Shown here in pieces: positions 35,122-45,803 of a stretch of DNA of 64,000 nt. Numbering within the stretch: position 1 is the first letter of the stretch; each line of letters starts with the position of its first letter. A program made the position numbers and the translations under genes. Source of the DNA: Zunongwangia sp. ESRF-bin46 (GTDB lineage: Bacteria; Bacteroidota; Bacteroidia; Flavobacteriales; Flavobacteriaceae). The notes beneath the pieces were generated by a model, which saw only the letters and a list, made by a program, of their open reading frames with translations, had not been told where the DNA came from and did not search any database. The stretch lies in assembly GCA_002631855.1 (NCBI GenBank), contig NTLF01000014.1:1-64000 (forward strand). The letters run 5' to 3'.

Positions 35122-37176
35122 TTGGAACAACACAAAAACTTATTACATACCGAAACTAGCCCTTACTTGCTGCAGCATGCAGGTAATCCTGTATATTGGC
35201 AAGCCTGGAATCAAAAAACCCTTGCAAAAGCAAAAGCTGAAAACAAGTTAATGATTGTAAGTATTGGGTATGCAGCTTGCCATTGGTGCCATGTGATGGA
35301 ACATGAAAGCTTTGAAGACCAAGAAGTAGCCAATGTGATGAACCAAGATTATATTTCGGTTAAAGTTGACCGTGAAGAACGCCCCGACATTGATCAAATT
35401 TACATAAATGCCGTGCAGTTAATGACAGGTGGAGCTGGTTGGCCTTTAAACGTTGTTACCCTACCTGATGGTCGCCCTGTATGGGGTGGAACTTATTTTA
35501 AAAAAGAGCAATGGATTGATGCTTTGCAGCAAATTCAACAAGTATATAACGAATCGCCAGAAAAACTGGAAGAATATGCTAAACGATTGGAAGATGGTGT
35601 AAAGAGCATGGATGGCATTCAGCTAAACACTGAGAAGTCTGACTTTTCAAATTTTGATACTACCTCCTTAATTGAAAAATGGAGTCGAAATTTTGATCAT
35701 CAATTTGGAGGGTATAAGCAAGCACCCAAATTCATGATGCCCAATAATTATGAATTCCTGTTGAGATATGGGGTTCAACATAACGATAAAACGTTACTGG
35801 AATATGTAGAAAAAACACTAACCCTAATGGCGTATGGAGGTATTTATGATGCTGTTGGAGGTGGGTTTTCACGATATAGTGTAGACCAAAAGTGGCACAT
35901 TCCACATTTTGAAAAAATGCTCTATGACAATGCTCAACTGGTAAGCCTGTACAGCAATGCTTATGCACAAACCCAAAACCCATTGTATAAAGAGGTTGTT
36001 GAAGAAACCTTGCAGTTTGTTTCAGAAACACTAACGAGCGATGAGGGAGCATTTTATTCTTCATTAGATGCCGATAGTAAAACTGCGTCAGGAAAATTAA
36101 AAGAAGGAGCTTATTATGTTTATACCAAAAAAGAGTTGCAAGAGCTTTTAAAAGGTGATTTTGAAATTTTTAAATCATATTACAATGTTAATGACTTCGG
36201 AAAATGGGAGGATGGAAACTATGTGTTGATTCGTAATAAAAGTAATGCCCAAATTTCCGAAGAATTTTCAATTTCAGAAGAAACACTTCAGAAAAAAAAG
36301 AAAGACTGGAAACAAACTTTATTTACGTATCGAAACAAACGATCAAAACCCCGTCTGGATGATAAAACACTTACCTCTTGGAATGGGTTGATGTTGAAAG
36401 GCTATGTTGATGCCTATAAAACATTTCAGAAAAAAGAATATTTAGATGTTGCTTTACAAAATGCCCATTTTATAAAAAAAAGACAGTTGCAAAATAATGG
36501 TGCCTTATTTCATAATTACAAAAACGGAAAAAGTACTATTAATGGGTATTTAGAAGATTATGCCGCGGTGATTGAGGCTTTTATTGCTTTATATCAAGTT
36601 ACCTTAGATGAAGAGTGGCTGCATAGTTCAAAACAAATGATAGATTATGTGTTTCAGTATTTTCATGATGAAGAGAAACAAATGTTTTATTTTACCTCTT
36701 CAAAAGATGAAAAATTAATGACACGCCTTTTTGAATACCGGGACAATGTGATCCCTGCTTCAAATTCCATTATGGCAAAAAATCTGTTTAAATTATCACG
36801 ATACTATAATGACGAACGGTATAAGACAACCGCAAAGCAAATGCTTAAAAATGTATTAGCAGAGTTATCATCATACCCGATAGGGTTTTCAAATTGGCTT
36901 GAATTGCTCACTAATTACCAATCAAAATTTTACGAAGTGGTTATAGTTGGTGAGAATGCATTAGAAAAAACAAAAAAACTAAATAAAAAATACTTGCCCA
37001 ATAAGTTACTTGCCGGCAGTACCAAAGAATCAGACCTGTTTTTATTGCAAAACAGGTTTGTTAAAGATGAAACATTCATTTACGTTTGTATTGATAATAC
37101 GTGTAAAATGCCTGTTTCAGAAATAAAAAAAGCTATTAAAACAATTAAAAAAATTAAAATTAAATGGACAAACTAA
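35122..37176 (+). CDS. DUF255/YyaL-type thioredoxin-domain protein
   Basis: The protein is 684 residues beginning at a TTG. The N-terminal thioredoxin-like domain holds [28 protein letters not shown] with the C53-H-W-C56 motif, and [11 protein letters not shown]. The large C-terminal part is an (alpha/alpha)6-type barrel. The YyaL family is widespread and poorly understood, with suggested roles in sugar epimerisation or protein quality control. It overlaps the MscS gene by 13 bases, which suggests co-translation. Confidence 0.88.
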   Translation: MEQHKNLLHTETSPYLLQHAGNPVYWQAWNQKTLAKAKAENKLMIVSIGYAACHWCHVMEHESFEDQEVANVMNQDYISVKVDREERPDIDQIYINAVQLMTGGAGWPLNVVTLPDGRPVWGGTYFKKEQWIDALQQIQQVYNESPEKLEEYAKRLEDGVKSMDGIQLNTEKSDFSNFDTTSLIEKWSRNFDHQFGGYKQAPKFMMPNNYEFLLRYGVQHNDKTLLEYVEKTLTLMAYGGIYDAVGGGFSRYSVDQKWHIPHFEKMLYDNAQLVSLYSNAYAQTQNPLYKEVVEETLQFVSETLTSDEGAFYSSLDADSKTASGKLKEGAYYVYTKKELQELLKGDFEIFKSYYNVNDFGKWEDGNYVLIRNKSNAQISEEFSISEETLQKKKKDWKQTLFTYRNKRSKPRLDDKTLTSWNGLMLKGYVDAYKTFQKKEYLDVALQNAHFIKKRQLQNNGALFHNYKNGKSTINGYLEDYAAVIEAFIALYQVTLDEEWLHSSKQMIDYVFQYFHDEEKQMFYFTSSKDEKLMTRLFEYRDNVIPASNSIMAKNLFKLSRYYNDERYKTTAKQMLKNVLAELSSYPIGFSNWLELLTNYQSKFYEVVIVGENALEKTKKLNKKYLPNKLLAGSTKESDLFLLQNRFVKDETFIYVCIDNTCKMPVSEIKKAIKTIKKIKIKWTN

Positions 37177-38000
37177 ACAACTGGGAAACTTATATAGAGG
37201 AGTACGGACAAAAACTGATTGATTTTCTCCCTTCTTTGATTGGAGCCATCTTGATGCTTATTGTTGGTTTATGGATTATAAAATTTATAAATAGGTTTAT
37301 AAAAAAGTTTTTTGATAAAAAGGATTATGATGTCACGCTTGAAAATTTTATAGCGAGTCTAATAAGTTGGGGATTAAAAATCCTGCTTTTTGTATTGGTC
37401 ATTACTCAATTGGGGGTTGAATCTGCTTCTCTTGTTGCCGTTATTGGTGCTGCCGGTTTAGCAGTAGGTCTTGCATTACAAGGCTCACTTGCAAATTTTG
37501 CAGGCGGAGTGTTAATTTTATTATTAAAGCCGTTTAAAGTCGGGGACTGGATTTCTGCCCAAGGTATTGAAGGTACTGTAAAAGAAATTTCTATCTTTAA
37601 CACTCGTATTATTACTTTTGGTAACCAAGAAGCTGTAGTGCCCAATGGTAAATTATCAAATGATAACATTGTAAATTACACTTCTCAAGGAATTCGTCGT
37701 GAAGCATTGACGTTTGGCATAGGTTATGATGATAATATAAAAGAAGCAAAGGAAATCCTATTAAATCTTGTAAATGAGCAAGAAACAGTTTTACAGCTTG
37801 AAGATAAAATGCCTATGATTGTAGTTGGTGGATTAGGTGATAGTTCGGTTAATTTATCGTTGCGTTATTGGGCTAAAAACGAAGATTTTTGGGGTATTCG
37901 TTGGCATGTTTTAGAAGAAGGAAAAGCACGTTTAGAAGCTGCTGGCATAAGCATACCCTTCCCGCAAAGAGATGTTCATTTATATAATACAAACCATTAA
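37164..38000 (+). CDS. MscS-type mechanosensitive channel
   Basis: The protein is 278 residues, with three transmembrane helices (about 20-40, 60-80, 85-110). The pore-lining helix [34 protein letters not shown] carries the conserved Gly/Ala packing, and the beta-domain has QAVVPNG-like [14 protein letters not shown]. It releases solutes on hypo-osmotic shock. It overlaps the DUF255 gene and is followed 11 bases later by an unknown secreted protein gene. Confidence 0.95.
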   Translation: MDKLNNWETYIEEYGQKLIDFLPSLIGAILMLIVGLWIIKFINRFIKKFFDKKDYDVTLENFIASLISWGLKILLFVLVITQLGVESASLVAVIGAAGLAVGLALQGSLANFAGGVLILLLKPFKVGDWISAQGIEGTVKEISIFNTRIITFGNQEAVVPNGKLSNDNIVNYTSQGIRREALTFGIGYDDNIKEAKEILLNLVNEQETVLQLEDKMPMIVVGGLGDSSVNLSLRYWAKNEDFWGIRWHVLEEGKARLEAAGISIPFPQRDVHLYNTNH

Positions 38001-38011
38001 AATAATTTATT

Positions 38012-38719
38012 ATGAAAAAAATGTTATTAATTCTTATTAGTATTACCATAGCAAATAATTGTTTTGCTCAAATTGATGTTAGAGGAGGCGGAGCTGCTGA
38101 AGCTCTTTGGACTCAAAATTATAATAAGCAGCTTATCGAAGGTGTTGAAATAAGTGCAATCGAAGGCTCTCCATATGTTACAGAGGCTTTTCTTCCTGGA
38201 AAAATTTACTCTGGAAACAAAGTTCAAAATCAAGCAATTTTGCTTAGATATAATATTTATAATGATCTAATAGAGGTTGAAGATCCATCTAAAGGAACAA
38301 AAGGACCACATAACAGCGTATTAAAGTCCCCCAGAATTTGGGTAGAAATAGCCGGAAAAAAATATGTGTTTATGGACAACTTTAGAGATGAATTTCATAC
38401 AGATGGAAGTTATCTAATTCTTCTTGAAGAGGGAGAAAACTATAATTTATATAAAAAACACAATGCTACATTGACCGAGGCTAGAAAAGCTAGAAATACT
38501 TATGAGAGAGACAAACCAGCCTCTTTTTCACAAACAACAACCTACTACCTATTAGATAATTCAAGTCAATCTTTTATAGAAGTGCCTTCTAGAGACTCTA
38601 AAGCTAAAAAAGAAATGGAAAATCTTAAAAAAGGAAGTAAATCATTTATTTCAAAAAATAAAATTGATCTTGAGAATGATAAGGGTATGTTAAGTTTGTT
38701 TAATTATATAAATAATTAA
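38012..38719 (+). CDS. Secreted protein of unknown function
   Basis: The protein is 235 residues with a clear signal peptide (ending NNCFAQ). The mature part has GSPYVTEAFLPGKIYSG, LLRYNIYNDLIEV and a central RIWVEIAGKKYVFMDNF region, with alternating polar and hydrophobic strands. No domain is recognised. It follows the MscS gene by 11 bases, so it may be in the same operon. Its 3' end is only 2 bases from the convergent tsaB gene. Confidence 0.75.
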   Translation: MKKMLLILISITIANNCFAQIDVRGGGAAEALWTQNYNKQLIEGVEISAIEGSPYVTEAFLPGKIYSGNKVQNQAILLRYNIYNDLIEVEDPSKGTKGPHNSVLKSPRIWVEIAGKKYVFMDNFRDEFHTDGSYLILLEEGENYNLYKKHNATLTEARKARNTYERDKPASFSQTTTYYLLDNSSQSFIEVPSRDSKAKKEMENLKKGSKSFISKNKIDLENDKGMLSLFNYINN

Positions 38720-38721
38720 AC

Positions 38722-39390
38722 TTAACCGGCAATAAAATCCTTTAAATAATAGGGTTCAAAATAAGCGACATCTTCAAAGTCGTTTGCTTTGAACTTTTTT
38801 TCTGAAAGTAAGGCCATTTGCCTTGCTGAAGGCAATTTATTAACTATAAATTCTGCATTGTGGTGGCTGCAAAGCGTCTTGAATTTTGAAACACCATCAC
38901 CTATAAATATTGTTTTTCGTTCGTTTAAGTAGTTCGAAAATGAATTTTCGTCTACTATCTCAGCTTTAGTTTCCCTTATTTTTTCTTCAGAAAAAAACAC
39001 AGCTGAATATACTTCCATTCGTCTTGCGTCAAGCAATGGTATAACATACGTATCTTTTTCTTCTATTTGAAGAGAAAGTGATTGTAAAGTAGGAATGGAA
39101 AGCAATGGTATTTCTAATGCAAAGCACAATCCCTTTGCTGCAGAAACACCAATACGCAACCCAGTATAAGATCCTGGTCCTTTACTAACGGCGATAGCAT
39201 CTAAATTGCTTTTTAAGGTATTTGCAGATGAAAGAACTTCTTCAATATAGCCATGAAGTTTTTCTGCGTGAGAATATCCCTTTTGTGATCCATTAGGGTT
39301 ATCTTCCTTAAAAGCAATAACGCTTCCGTTTACCGAAAGCGCTACTGAGCAATTTGTTGTTGCCGTTTCAATGCATAATATGGTCGCCAT
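38722..39390 (-). CDS. tsaB: TsaB, tRNA N6-threonylcarbamoyladenosine factor
   Basis: The protein is 222 residues. It begins MATILCIETATTNCSVALS, an actin-like-fold start, with KGPGSYTGLRIGVSAAKGL near residue 70, the TsaB hallmark. It pairs with TsaD and TsaE to make t6A in tRNA. It ends the long minus-strand run after the second adaptor gene (3-base gap), so it is probably on the same transcript as the efflux genes, though the functions do not obviously match. Confidence 0.95.
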   Translation of the reverse strand: MATILCIETATTNCSVALSVNGSVIAFKEDNPNGSQKGYSHAEKLHGYIEEVLSSANTLKSNLDAIAVSKGPGSYTGLRIGVSAAKGLCFALEIPLLSIPTLQSLSLQIEEKDTYVIPLLDARRMEVYSAVFFSEEKIRETKAEIVDENSFSNYLNERKTIFIGDGVSKFKTLCSHHNAEFIVNKLPSARQMALLSEKKFKANDFEDVAYFEPYYLKDFIAG

Positions 39391-39393
39391 ACT

Positions 39394-40671
39394 CTATTCT
39401 TTGCTAATTTCCTCTTCTTTGGTCACTTCAATTTTATCTCCATTGCTTAGTGATCGTGTTACGGTTGTATAAGGCCCCGTTATAACAGTTTCACCTTCCT
39501 CGAGTCCTTTGGTAATTTGAATGTTACTATCATCTTGGATTCCTGTTGAAACAACTCTCAACTTCGCTTCGTCTCCTTCTTTTACAAATACACATTCAAA
39601 ACGTTGATCTGTTTCGGTAGCAGAATCTTTTGCTTTAAACTTTTTTGTTGAAGAAGTATCGCTCTTAATTACAATAGCACTAATAGGTACACCTATCACG
39701 TTGCTTTCCTTGTTGGTCAAAATATCGACAGTAGCAGTCATCCCTGGACGAAAAGGCGAATAACTTTCAGGTTTCCCTTCGGTTAAATCTGCATACGATA
39801 TTGGTAAAATTCTAACTTTTACTTTAAAATTAGTAACCTGATCTGCTGTTAAAGCAGTTTCTGGCGAGTTTGCTATTTCAGTAACAACCCCTTTAAACTC
39901 ACGTTTTAAATAAGCGTCCACTTCTACAATTGTGGAATCACCTACTGCAACTTTTACAATATCATTTTCGTTAACATCTACTTCAACCTCCATATTACTT
40001 AGGTTTGCCACACGCATAATTTCAGTACCAGCCATTTGAGCTGTTCCAACTACTCGCTCCCCTAGCTCAGCACTTAGTTTTGAGATAGTACCGCTCATTG
40101 GTGCATAAATTGAAGTTCGGGATAAATTGTCTCGAGATTGTTTTACACTAGCAGCAGCACTTTGCACACTATAATAAGCTGCTTGCTTATTTGCTTTGGC
40201 AACTTCATAATCTGCAACAGAACGATCCCATTCAGATTTTGATATTACTCCTTTTTCAAAAAGGGTTTTATTTCGGTTGTAGGTTGCTTCTGCATTTTTT
40301 AAACTTGCTTCTGCTTGGGACAATTGTGCCCGTACATTTTGCAAACCGGCTTGTGATTGGCTTAAAGCTGATTGAATTAAATCTGGGTTAATTTTCACTA
40401 ATAAATCACCTTTCTCTACTTGTTGCCCTTCTTTTACGGGAAGTTCAATGATTTCCCCTGAAACTTCAGAAGACAAACTCACCTCAACTTCAGGTTGTAT
40501 TTTACCGGTAGCTGCAACCGTTTCGGTAATATCAAGAGGTTTAATCTCAGTTATTTCAACTTGTTTAAAGTTGCCAGACTTACCAAACCAACCTGCTTTT
40601 TTACCTACAATAAGTAGAATAATAAGAAGAACTGCGATTGATATAATCCAAATGATGGTTTTTTTCTTCAT
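39394..40671 (-). CDS. Membrane-fusion (HlyD/MacA-type) adaptor protein
   Basis: The protein is 425 residues with one N-terminal helix and then the lipoyl-type region (ATGKIQPEVEVSLSSEVSGEI). A helical hairpin of about 100 residues follows (ALSQSQAGLQNVRAQLSQAEA and partner), then the second lipoyl half and a beta-barrel domain. It joins an inner-membrane ABC permease to a TolC-type channel. It is one of two adaptors in the run; it lies just after the TolC-type gene (2-base gap) and 3 bases before tsaB. Confidence 0.92.
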   Translation of the reverse strand: MKKKTIIWIISIAVLLIILLIVGKKAGWFGKSGNFKQVEITEIKPLDITETVAATGKIQPEVEVSLSSEVSGEIIELPVKEGQQVEKGDLLVKINPDLIQSALSQSQAGLQNVRAQLSQAEASLKNAEATYNRNKTLFEKGVISKSEWDRSVADYEVAKANKQAAYYSVQSAAASVKQSRDNLSRTSIYAPMSGTISKLSAELGERVVGTAQMAGTEIMRVANLSNMEVEVDVNENDIVKVAVGDSTIVEVDAYLKREFKGVVTEIANSPETALTADQVTNFKVKVRILPISYADLTEGKPESYSPFRPGMTATVDILTNKESNVIGVPISAIVIKSDTSSTKKFKAKDSATETDQRFECVFVKEGDEAKLRVVSTGIQDDSNIQITKGLEEGETVITGPYTTVTRSLSNGDKIEVTKEEEISKE

Positions 40672-40673
40672 AG

Positions 40674-42008
40674 TTAGAATTTTAGTTCAGTAGCTGAAAC
40701 TCCAAAATATAACTCCAATACTTTTAATTTAAAAATATAATCATATTTGGTACGGTTTACTTCAATTCGAGCATTGTCGTACCGAAGTTTAGATTGACTG
40801 AAATCAAATGCGTTGGTTAAACCCACATCATATCTGTCTTTTGCATAATCGTATGCTAATTCTTGTGATTCTATAGCTGCTAACGATGCTTCATATGCCT
40901 TTAAGGCTCCTTTGGCATCTACATAGGCTTGGTACACATTTGACTCTAAGTCTAATTTAGCTTGCTCTAATTGAAATCTATTTCGTTCAAGGTTAATTTT
41001 ACTTCTATTTACACTACTCCTTGCTGAAAAGCCATTTAATATAGGTACATTAAGTTGCAAGCCGTAACCCAGACCATCATTTTGCCATAATTGATCTGTG
41101 AAAGCTCGGTCTAGAAAATCATTATCTGCGTAACGTGTATTATATCCAAAAAAGGCTGAAAGTGTTGGATAGTAAGCTCCACGCGCTAACTGCAGGTCTT
41201 TTTCGGCCAATTCAACATTTTTCTTGGCAATTTTTACTTCATTTCGGTTTTCTTCAGCAGCGTTTATTACTTCCTGTACTGGTTTTTCAATAATTTCATC
41301 TCCAACAATATTATATCCCTCATCGGCAATATCAAAGGTTGCGTAATCTTCTATTAAAAGCAACTGTGCTAAACTTATCAAAGAAATGGTCACAGCGTTT
41401 TCGGTAACGGCTATCCGTTGTTTTTCACTTGCATCTGTAGCTTGAATTTCCAAAAGATCGCCTCGTGGCAGTGTTCCTGCGTCTACCAAGTTATTAGTAC
41501 GCTCTATTTGCTGTAAAGTAACTTCATTTTGAGCTTTTGCTACTTCTAAGTTAGCCTTGTTGAGCAGTACTTGCAAATACGCATTTGCTACGGCCAAGGA
41601 AATATCATCCTTCATTTTGTCCAAACGGTACTGGCTCGCTAATTTTGAAAGCTTGGCACGTTGTAATTCACGTACGTTTCGCAATCCATCAAATAAAGTC
41701 AAGCTTGAATTAATTCCTGTGGTGAATGATGAAAATGTTTCATTTTCAAAAGCATTGGTCACCGGATTAATACTTGCCCCAGTATTGGTAGTGTATGAAG
41801 CATTACCATTTAAAGTAGGAACAAAATTTCCTATTGCCTGTAATTTTTCAGTATCGGTTACCTCAACGTCCAATTGACTTTGCTTAATGGAAATGTTATT
41901 CTCCAAAGCATACTCAACACATTCTGTTAAAGTCCACTCTTTGTTATCTTGAGCTTGTCCGGAAAAACCGAAAACAAGTAATATTACTATAACCGCTATT
42001 TTTTTCAT
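40674..42008 (-). CDS. TolC-family outer membrane efflux protein
   Basis: Start taken at 42008 (MKKIAVIVILL); 444 residues with a signal peptide ending FSGQA. The two TolC repeats are seen: long helices with ALENNISIKQSQLDVEV and a second set with EENRNEVKIAKKNVELAEKDLQLARGAYYPTLSAFF. It forms the outer-membrane exit duct of the efflux pump encoded by the neighbours. The longer frame from 42029 would add seven residues before the signal peptide and is less likely. Confidence 0.93.
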   Translation of the reverse strand: MKKIAVIVILLVFGFSGQAQDNKEWTLTECVEYALENNISIKQSQLDVEVTDTEKLQAIGNFVPTLNGNASYTTNTGASINPVTNAFENETFSSFTTGINSSLTLFDGLRNVRELQRAKLSKLASQYRLDKMKDDISLAVANAYLQVLLNKANLEVAKAQNEVTLQQIERTNNLVDAGTLPRGDLLEIQATDASEKQRIAVTENAVTISLISLAQLLLIEDYATFDIADEGYNIVGDEIIEKPVQEVINAAEENRNEVKIAKKNVELAEKDLQLARGAYYPTLSAFFGYNTRYADNDFLDRAFTDQLWQNDGLGYGLQLNVPILNGFSARSSVNRSKINLERNRFQLEQAKLDLESNVYQAYVDAKGALKAYEASLAAIESQELAYDYAKDRYDVGLTNAFDFSQSKLRYDNARIEVNRTKYDYIFKLKVLELYFGVSATELKF

Positions 42009-42083
42009 ATTTGATTGTAGTTGATGCATAAGTCTTTTGTTTCTTAAAAGTGTTACAAGTATTTTTAAAAAATATGTAAAAGT

Positions 42084-43247
42084 CTATCCTCTACCCATAG
42101 TTTGTGCAGGTTTTATTTGGTTCCAAACCTTGATTTTATCTTCTTTTGAAATTCCACTTAGCACCTCAACTTTAATACCATCACTTACGCCTAATTCTAT
42201 TTCTTTTCGTTTAAATTCTTGGTCACCGGTTTCAACCTCAACAAAAGGTTTTTGCGTTTTAGGATCGTACTGAACCAATGCTTCATTTATAGCTAAAACA
42301 CTATCGGCGCGTGCTAAAATAATAGAAGCGTTTGCGCTTAAACCTGCTCGTATAAAAGTTGTGGTATCAGATTTTTTAAGCGTTCCTTTTATTTCAAACT
42401 GAATGGCACCGTTTTCATCCACACCCTTAGGGGCTATATAATCCAACACAGCGTCAAACTTTTGATTTTCAATAGCACCAACTGTAATCTCTAGTGGAAG
42501 GTCTTCTTTAATTTTACCTACTTCGCTTTCATCAACTTTTCCTTCAAAAATCATTTTATCCACATCGGCCAATGTTGCAATGGTAGTACCATCGTTAAAG
42601 TTGTTGGCTTCGATAACCTGGTTTCCAGTTTTTACAGGCACGTCCAATACCATTCCAGAAACCGTTGCTCGAATTTCAGTATTTGCTGAAGCTCCTAAAC
42701 CACTTGTGGTTCCGGTTTTAACGATATCGTAATTTTGACGTGCGCCAGTTAAATTTACTTGCTCTTGCTTAAAGCGTTGTTGTGCAGCATCATAAGTAGA
42801 TTGTGCATTATCAAACTCATTTGCAGAAATCACACCTTTTTCAAATAATTCTTTTTGACGGTTATATATATTTTTTTGATTTTCAAAAGCCAATCGAGCC
42901 GTCTCTACTTGTGTGCGTGCTGCATTAATATTATTTTTTGCACTGGTTAATGAGGAAACGTTAGGCACCACTTTTACCTTTGCAATTAAATCTCCAGATT
43001 TTATAATATCTCCAGCCTCTACATATATTTCATCTATAATTCCTGAAATATTAGGTTTGATTAACACTTCTTCTTTTGGCACTATACTTCCAGTAGCTAC
43101 CGTCTTTTTTACGATTGTATCGATAGTTGGTGTTTGAGATTCATATACAATAGGATCTTCTGCATTTTTTTGCCATAGCCAAAACATAGCCACGGAAAAA
43201 AGCAATACAATACCAACGAGAATTATAATAGTTCCTGTTTTTTTCAT
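42084..43247 (-). CDS. Second membrane-fusion (HlyD/MacA-type) adaptor protein
   Basis: The protein is 387 residues with an N-terminal helix, ATGSIVPKEEVLIKPNISGII, a coiled-coil hairpin of about 90 residues (ARTQVETARLAFENQ) and the second half of the lipoyl domain. It resembles the other adaptor in this run in layout but differs in sequence. It is the first gene after the permease pair, 44 bases away, and it probably joins the ABC transporter to the TolC channel. Confidence 0.9.
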   Translation of the reverse strand: MKKTGTIIILVGIVLLFSVAMFWLWQKNAEDPIVYESQTPTIDTIVKKTVATGSIVPKEEVLIKPNISGIIDEIYVEAGDIIKSGDLIAKVKVVPNVSSLTSAKNNINAARTQVETARLAFENQKNIYNRQKELFEKGVISANEFDNAQSTYDAAQQRFKQEQVNLTGARQNYDIVKTGTTSGLGASANTEIRATVSGMVLDVPVKTGNQVIEANNFNDGTTIATLADVDKMIFEGKVDESEVGKIKEDLPLEITVGAIENQKFDAVLDYIAPKGVDENGAIQFEIKGTLKKSDTTTFIRAGLSANASIILARADSVLAINEALVQYDPKTQKPFVEVETGDQEFKRKEIELGVSDGIKVEVLSGISKEDKIKVWNQIKPAQTMGRG

Positions 43248-43291
43248 GATGAATGCCGGAATTAACCGGTATTTTAAGGTTAAACGTTTTT

Positions 43292-44566
43292 TTATTCGGT
43301 CCGTAGTGCGTCTACGGGTTTTACTTTTATTGCATTTTGCGCAGGGATTAAACCTGCTAATAATCCTGAAATAATCAATATTGCTAATGCAATTAAAACT
43401 ACTCCAATATTTACTGATGGATTTAAAAACATCATTTCACTAGTATCCATACCTTCCATAAAATAATTAACTAATGCCAATATTGCGGAAGCCAATACAA
43501 TACCAGCCATTCCTGAAATAATAGTCAAGAAAATAGATTCTAACAGTACTTGAGAACGAATGCTCCAGGGTGTTGCGCCCAATGCTCGGCGGATGCCAAT
43601 TTCTTTTGTACGTTCTTTTACAACAATCAACATAATATTACTAATTCCAATAATACCAGATAGCAGTACTAAAATCCCTACAAAGTAAGCAACAAAGTTA
43701 AGTGCAACGAAAAGGCCGTTGATTTTGCTGTATTCTTCATATAAATCAAAATTTCCTACGGCGCGATCATCTTCTGGATGAATAGAATGACGTGCTTTTA
43801 CAACATCAAAAACTTGGTCTTTTAAGTTAGTAATAGATGATCCGTCTTCAGCAGTAATTGCCATCCACCCTACAGTTTCTCCCATATTAAATGCTTGAGA
43901 GAAAGATGTAAAAGGAACATAAATTTCTTTTTGAGCCTCTTCAGCATCCCCTCCTCCATTCGATTTCTTTTTATAAGTACCAATTACCATAAAATTGACA
44001 CCATTAATTTTAATATAAGACCCAATTGCTTCTTCCCCTGGGTCATAAAGCCCCGTTTTTACAGATTCACCAATAATTGCCACTTTACGTTTGTCATTAA
44101 TATCAGCGTAATTTAAAAACCGCCCAGAAGTGATATCCATAGGCTGTTGTTTAATTATTTCAGGATAGTCGCCATAAACATTATACGCACCGGTTTTTAA
44201 ACCACGTGTAACGTTATTTGCACCTCTAAATCCACCTAATTGATTTCTAGGGGATACATAACGAAGATTAGGGACATTTTGCTTAATTGCAGTTACGTCT
44301 CCAACTTTAAAATTATAACGACGCCCTTTGGGTAATCCTTTATAAGGTTTTGAGGCTGTTTGGGCCCACATAAACATGGAATTGGTTGCCATTCCACTAA
44401 ATCCTTGTTTTACGCCGTTTTCAAGACCGTTGCCTGCAGCTAATAAAATTACTAAGATAAAGATTCCCCAAAGTACCCCAAAAGCGGTCAAGAGCGTTCT
44501 AAACCAATTTGAACTTAGCGCTTCTATAATTTCACTCCAACTGTCCCTGCTAAAAATTTTACTCAT
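43292..44566 (-). CDS. MacB-type ABC transporter permease
   Basis: The start ATG at 44566 gives 424 residues. One N-terminal helix is followed by a large periplasmic MacB-PCD domain of about 230 residues, then three C-terminal helices with the coupling region IVKERTKEIGIRRALGATPWSI, the FtsX signature. It lacks an ATPase domain and uses the ATP-binding protein encoded two genes upstream. It overlaps the preceding permease by 8 bases. A second permease of the same type precedes it, suggesting a heterodimer. Confidence 0.93.
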   Translation of the reverse strand: MSKIFSRDSWSEIIEALSSNWFRTLLTAFGVLWGIFILVILLAAGNGLENGVKQGFSGMATNSMFMWAQTASKPYKGLPKGRRYNFKVGDVTAIKQNVPNLRYVSPRNQLGGFRGANNVTRGLKTGAYNVYGDYPEIIKQQPMDITSGRFLNYADINDKRKVAIIGESVKTGLYDPGEEAIGSYIKINGVNFMVIGTYKKKSNGGGDAEEAQKEIYVPFTSFSQAFNMGETVGWMAITAEDGSSITNLKDQVFDVVKARHSIHPEDDRAVGNFDLYEEYSKINGLFVALNFVAYFVGILVLLSGIIGISNIMLIVVKERTKEIGIRRALGATPWSIRSQVLLESIFLTIISGMAGIVLASAILALVNYFMEGMDTSEMMFLNPSVNIGVVLIALAILIISGLLAGLIPAQNAIKVKPVDALRTE

Positions 44567-45803
44567 CACGCAATGCTACTATGGGTTTAATATTTGAGGC
44601 TCGATACGCAGGAAAGAAACCTGCTACGGCTCCTGCAACTACTAAAATGATTACAGTTGTAATTGCCACACCAAAATCTACCGATGGATTACTTATAAAA
44701 TCGGTTTCAATTAAAGGACCGACAAACTCTAATAGAATTAAGCTGGAAATTAATCCTACAAAACCTGCGATAGCCGTTACGAAAACTGATTCGTGTAAAA
44801 TCATTCCTATAATGGAAATAGGCTGAGCACCTATGGCTTTTCGTATACCAATTTCTTTAGTGCGTTCTTTTACAATAATCAGCATGATATTACTCACGCC
44901 TACAACACCGGCGATTATAGTACAAATTCCCACCCCCCAAAAGAAGTAGCGAATCATATCCATAAGGTCATAAAAGCGTTTGGCATTTTCTAGCGAGTTG
45001 TTAACGTTTATAGCTCGTTCATCTGTTGGGGCAACAGTATGACGCGTTTTTAAATCGTTTTCCAATTGAGTTGAAAACGCTTCAGAAGCAGCTAGTGCAT
45101 CTTCAAATTTTTCTTCAGGTTTCAGTGTGAAAACCATAGATCGCAAATTATCCCCAGCATTAAAAACACGTTGTGAAGTAGTTAGGGGAATAAACATACG
45201 TGTCTCTTCTCGTTCCCCTCCCGGATCTGTATAAATACCAACTACTTTAAATTTAACTCCTGCAATTGTAATATACTCACCAATTGCATTTTTTCCTTTA
45301 AAAAGATCTTGATACACACGGTTTCCTAATATGGTGACTTTTTCATATCCATCCAAATCGCTTTGATTGATATACCGACCAGCAACTATGGTTTCATTCT
45401 CCAAAAATTGATAATCCCCACGAACTCCTTCAACTCGGTACGTCCCAGTTTCTCCTTTGTAGGAAGTTAAACCGTTCCAAACACTATATACACCAGATTT
45501 ATATTCGAGTCTATCAATGTTTTTAGCTTCAGCTAATTCATAATCTCTATTGTCTAATTGAATTCTACGGCCTGGATTTAAGCCTTTATATTCTTGAGAA
45601 GTAACATTGGCCCAAACTTGAATTCTATTTGCAGCATCATTTTCAAATTCTGAAGAAATACCATTTTGCATCCCTTGACCAATGGCCAATAAAACAACTA
45701 AAATAAATATACCCGATGCAACGGAAAGCCCCGTTAAAAAAGTACGCAATTTATTTTTGCGAATTGTCTCGAATATTTCTTGCCATCGCTCTAAGTTAAA
45801 CAT
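44559..45803 (-). CDS. MacB-type ABC transporter permease
   Basis: The protein is 414 residues and has the same layout as its neighbour: N-terminal helix, periplasmic MacB-PCD domain, then three C-terminal helices with IIVKERTKEIGIRKAIGAQPIS. It overlaps the ATPase gene by 8 bases and the second permease gene by 8 bases, a tight operon. The two permeases probably form a heterodimer with one ATPase pair. The substrate is unknown; MacB-type pumps carry peptides, lipids or drugs. Confidence 0.93.
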   Translation of the reverse strand: MFNLERWQEIFETIRKNKLRTFLTGLSVASGIFILVVLLAIGQGMQNGISSEFENDAANRIQVWANVTSQEYKGLNPGRRIQLDNRDYELAEAKNIDRLEYKSGVYSVWNGLTSYKGETGTYRVEGVRGDYQFLENETIVAGRYINQSDLDGYEKVTILGNRVYQDLFKGKNAIGEYITIAGVKFKVVGIYTDPGGEREETRMFIPLTTSQRVFNAGDNLRSMVFTLKPEEKFEDALAASEAFSTQLENDLKTRHTVAPTDERAINVNNSLENAKRFYDLMDMIRYFFWGVGICTIIAGVVGVSNIMLIIVKERTKEIGIRKAIGAQPISIIGMILHESVFVTAIAGFVGLISSLILLEFVGPLIETDFISNPSVDFGVAITTVIILVVAGAVAGFFPAYRASNIKPIVALRDE

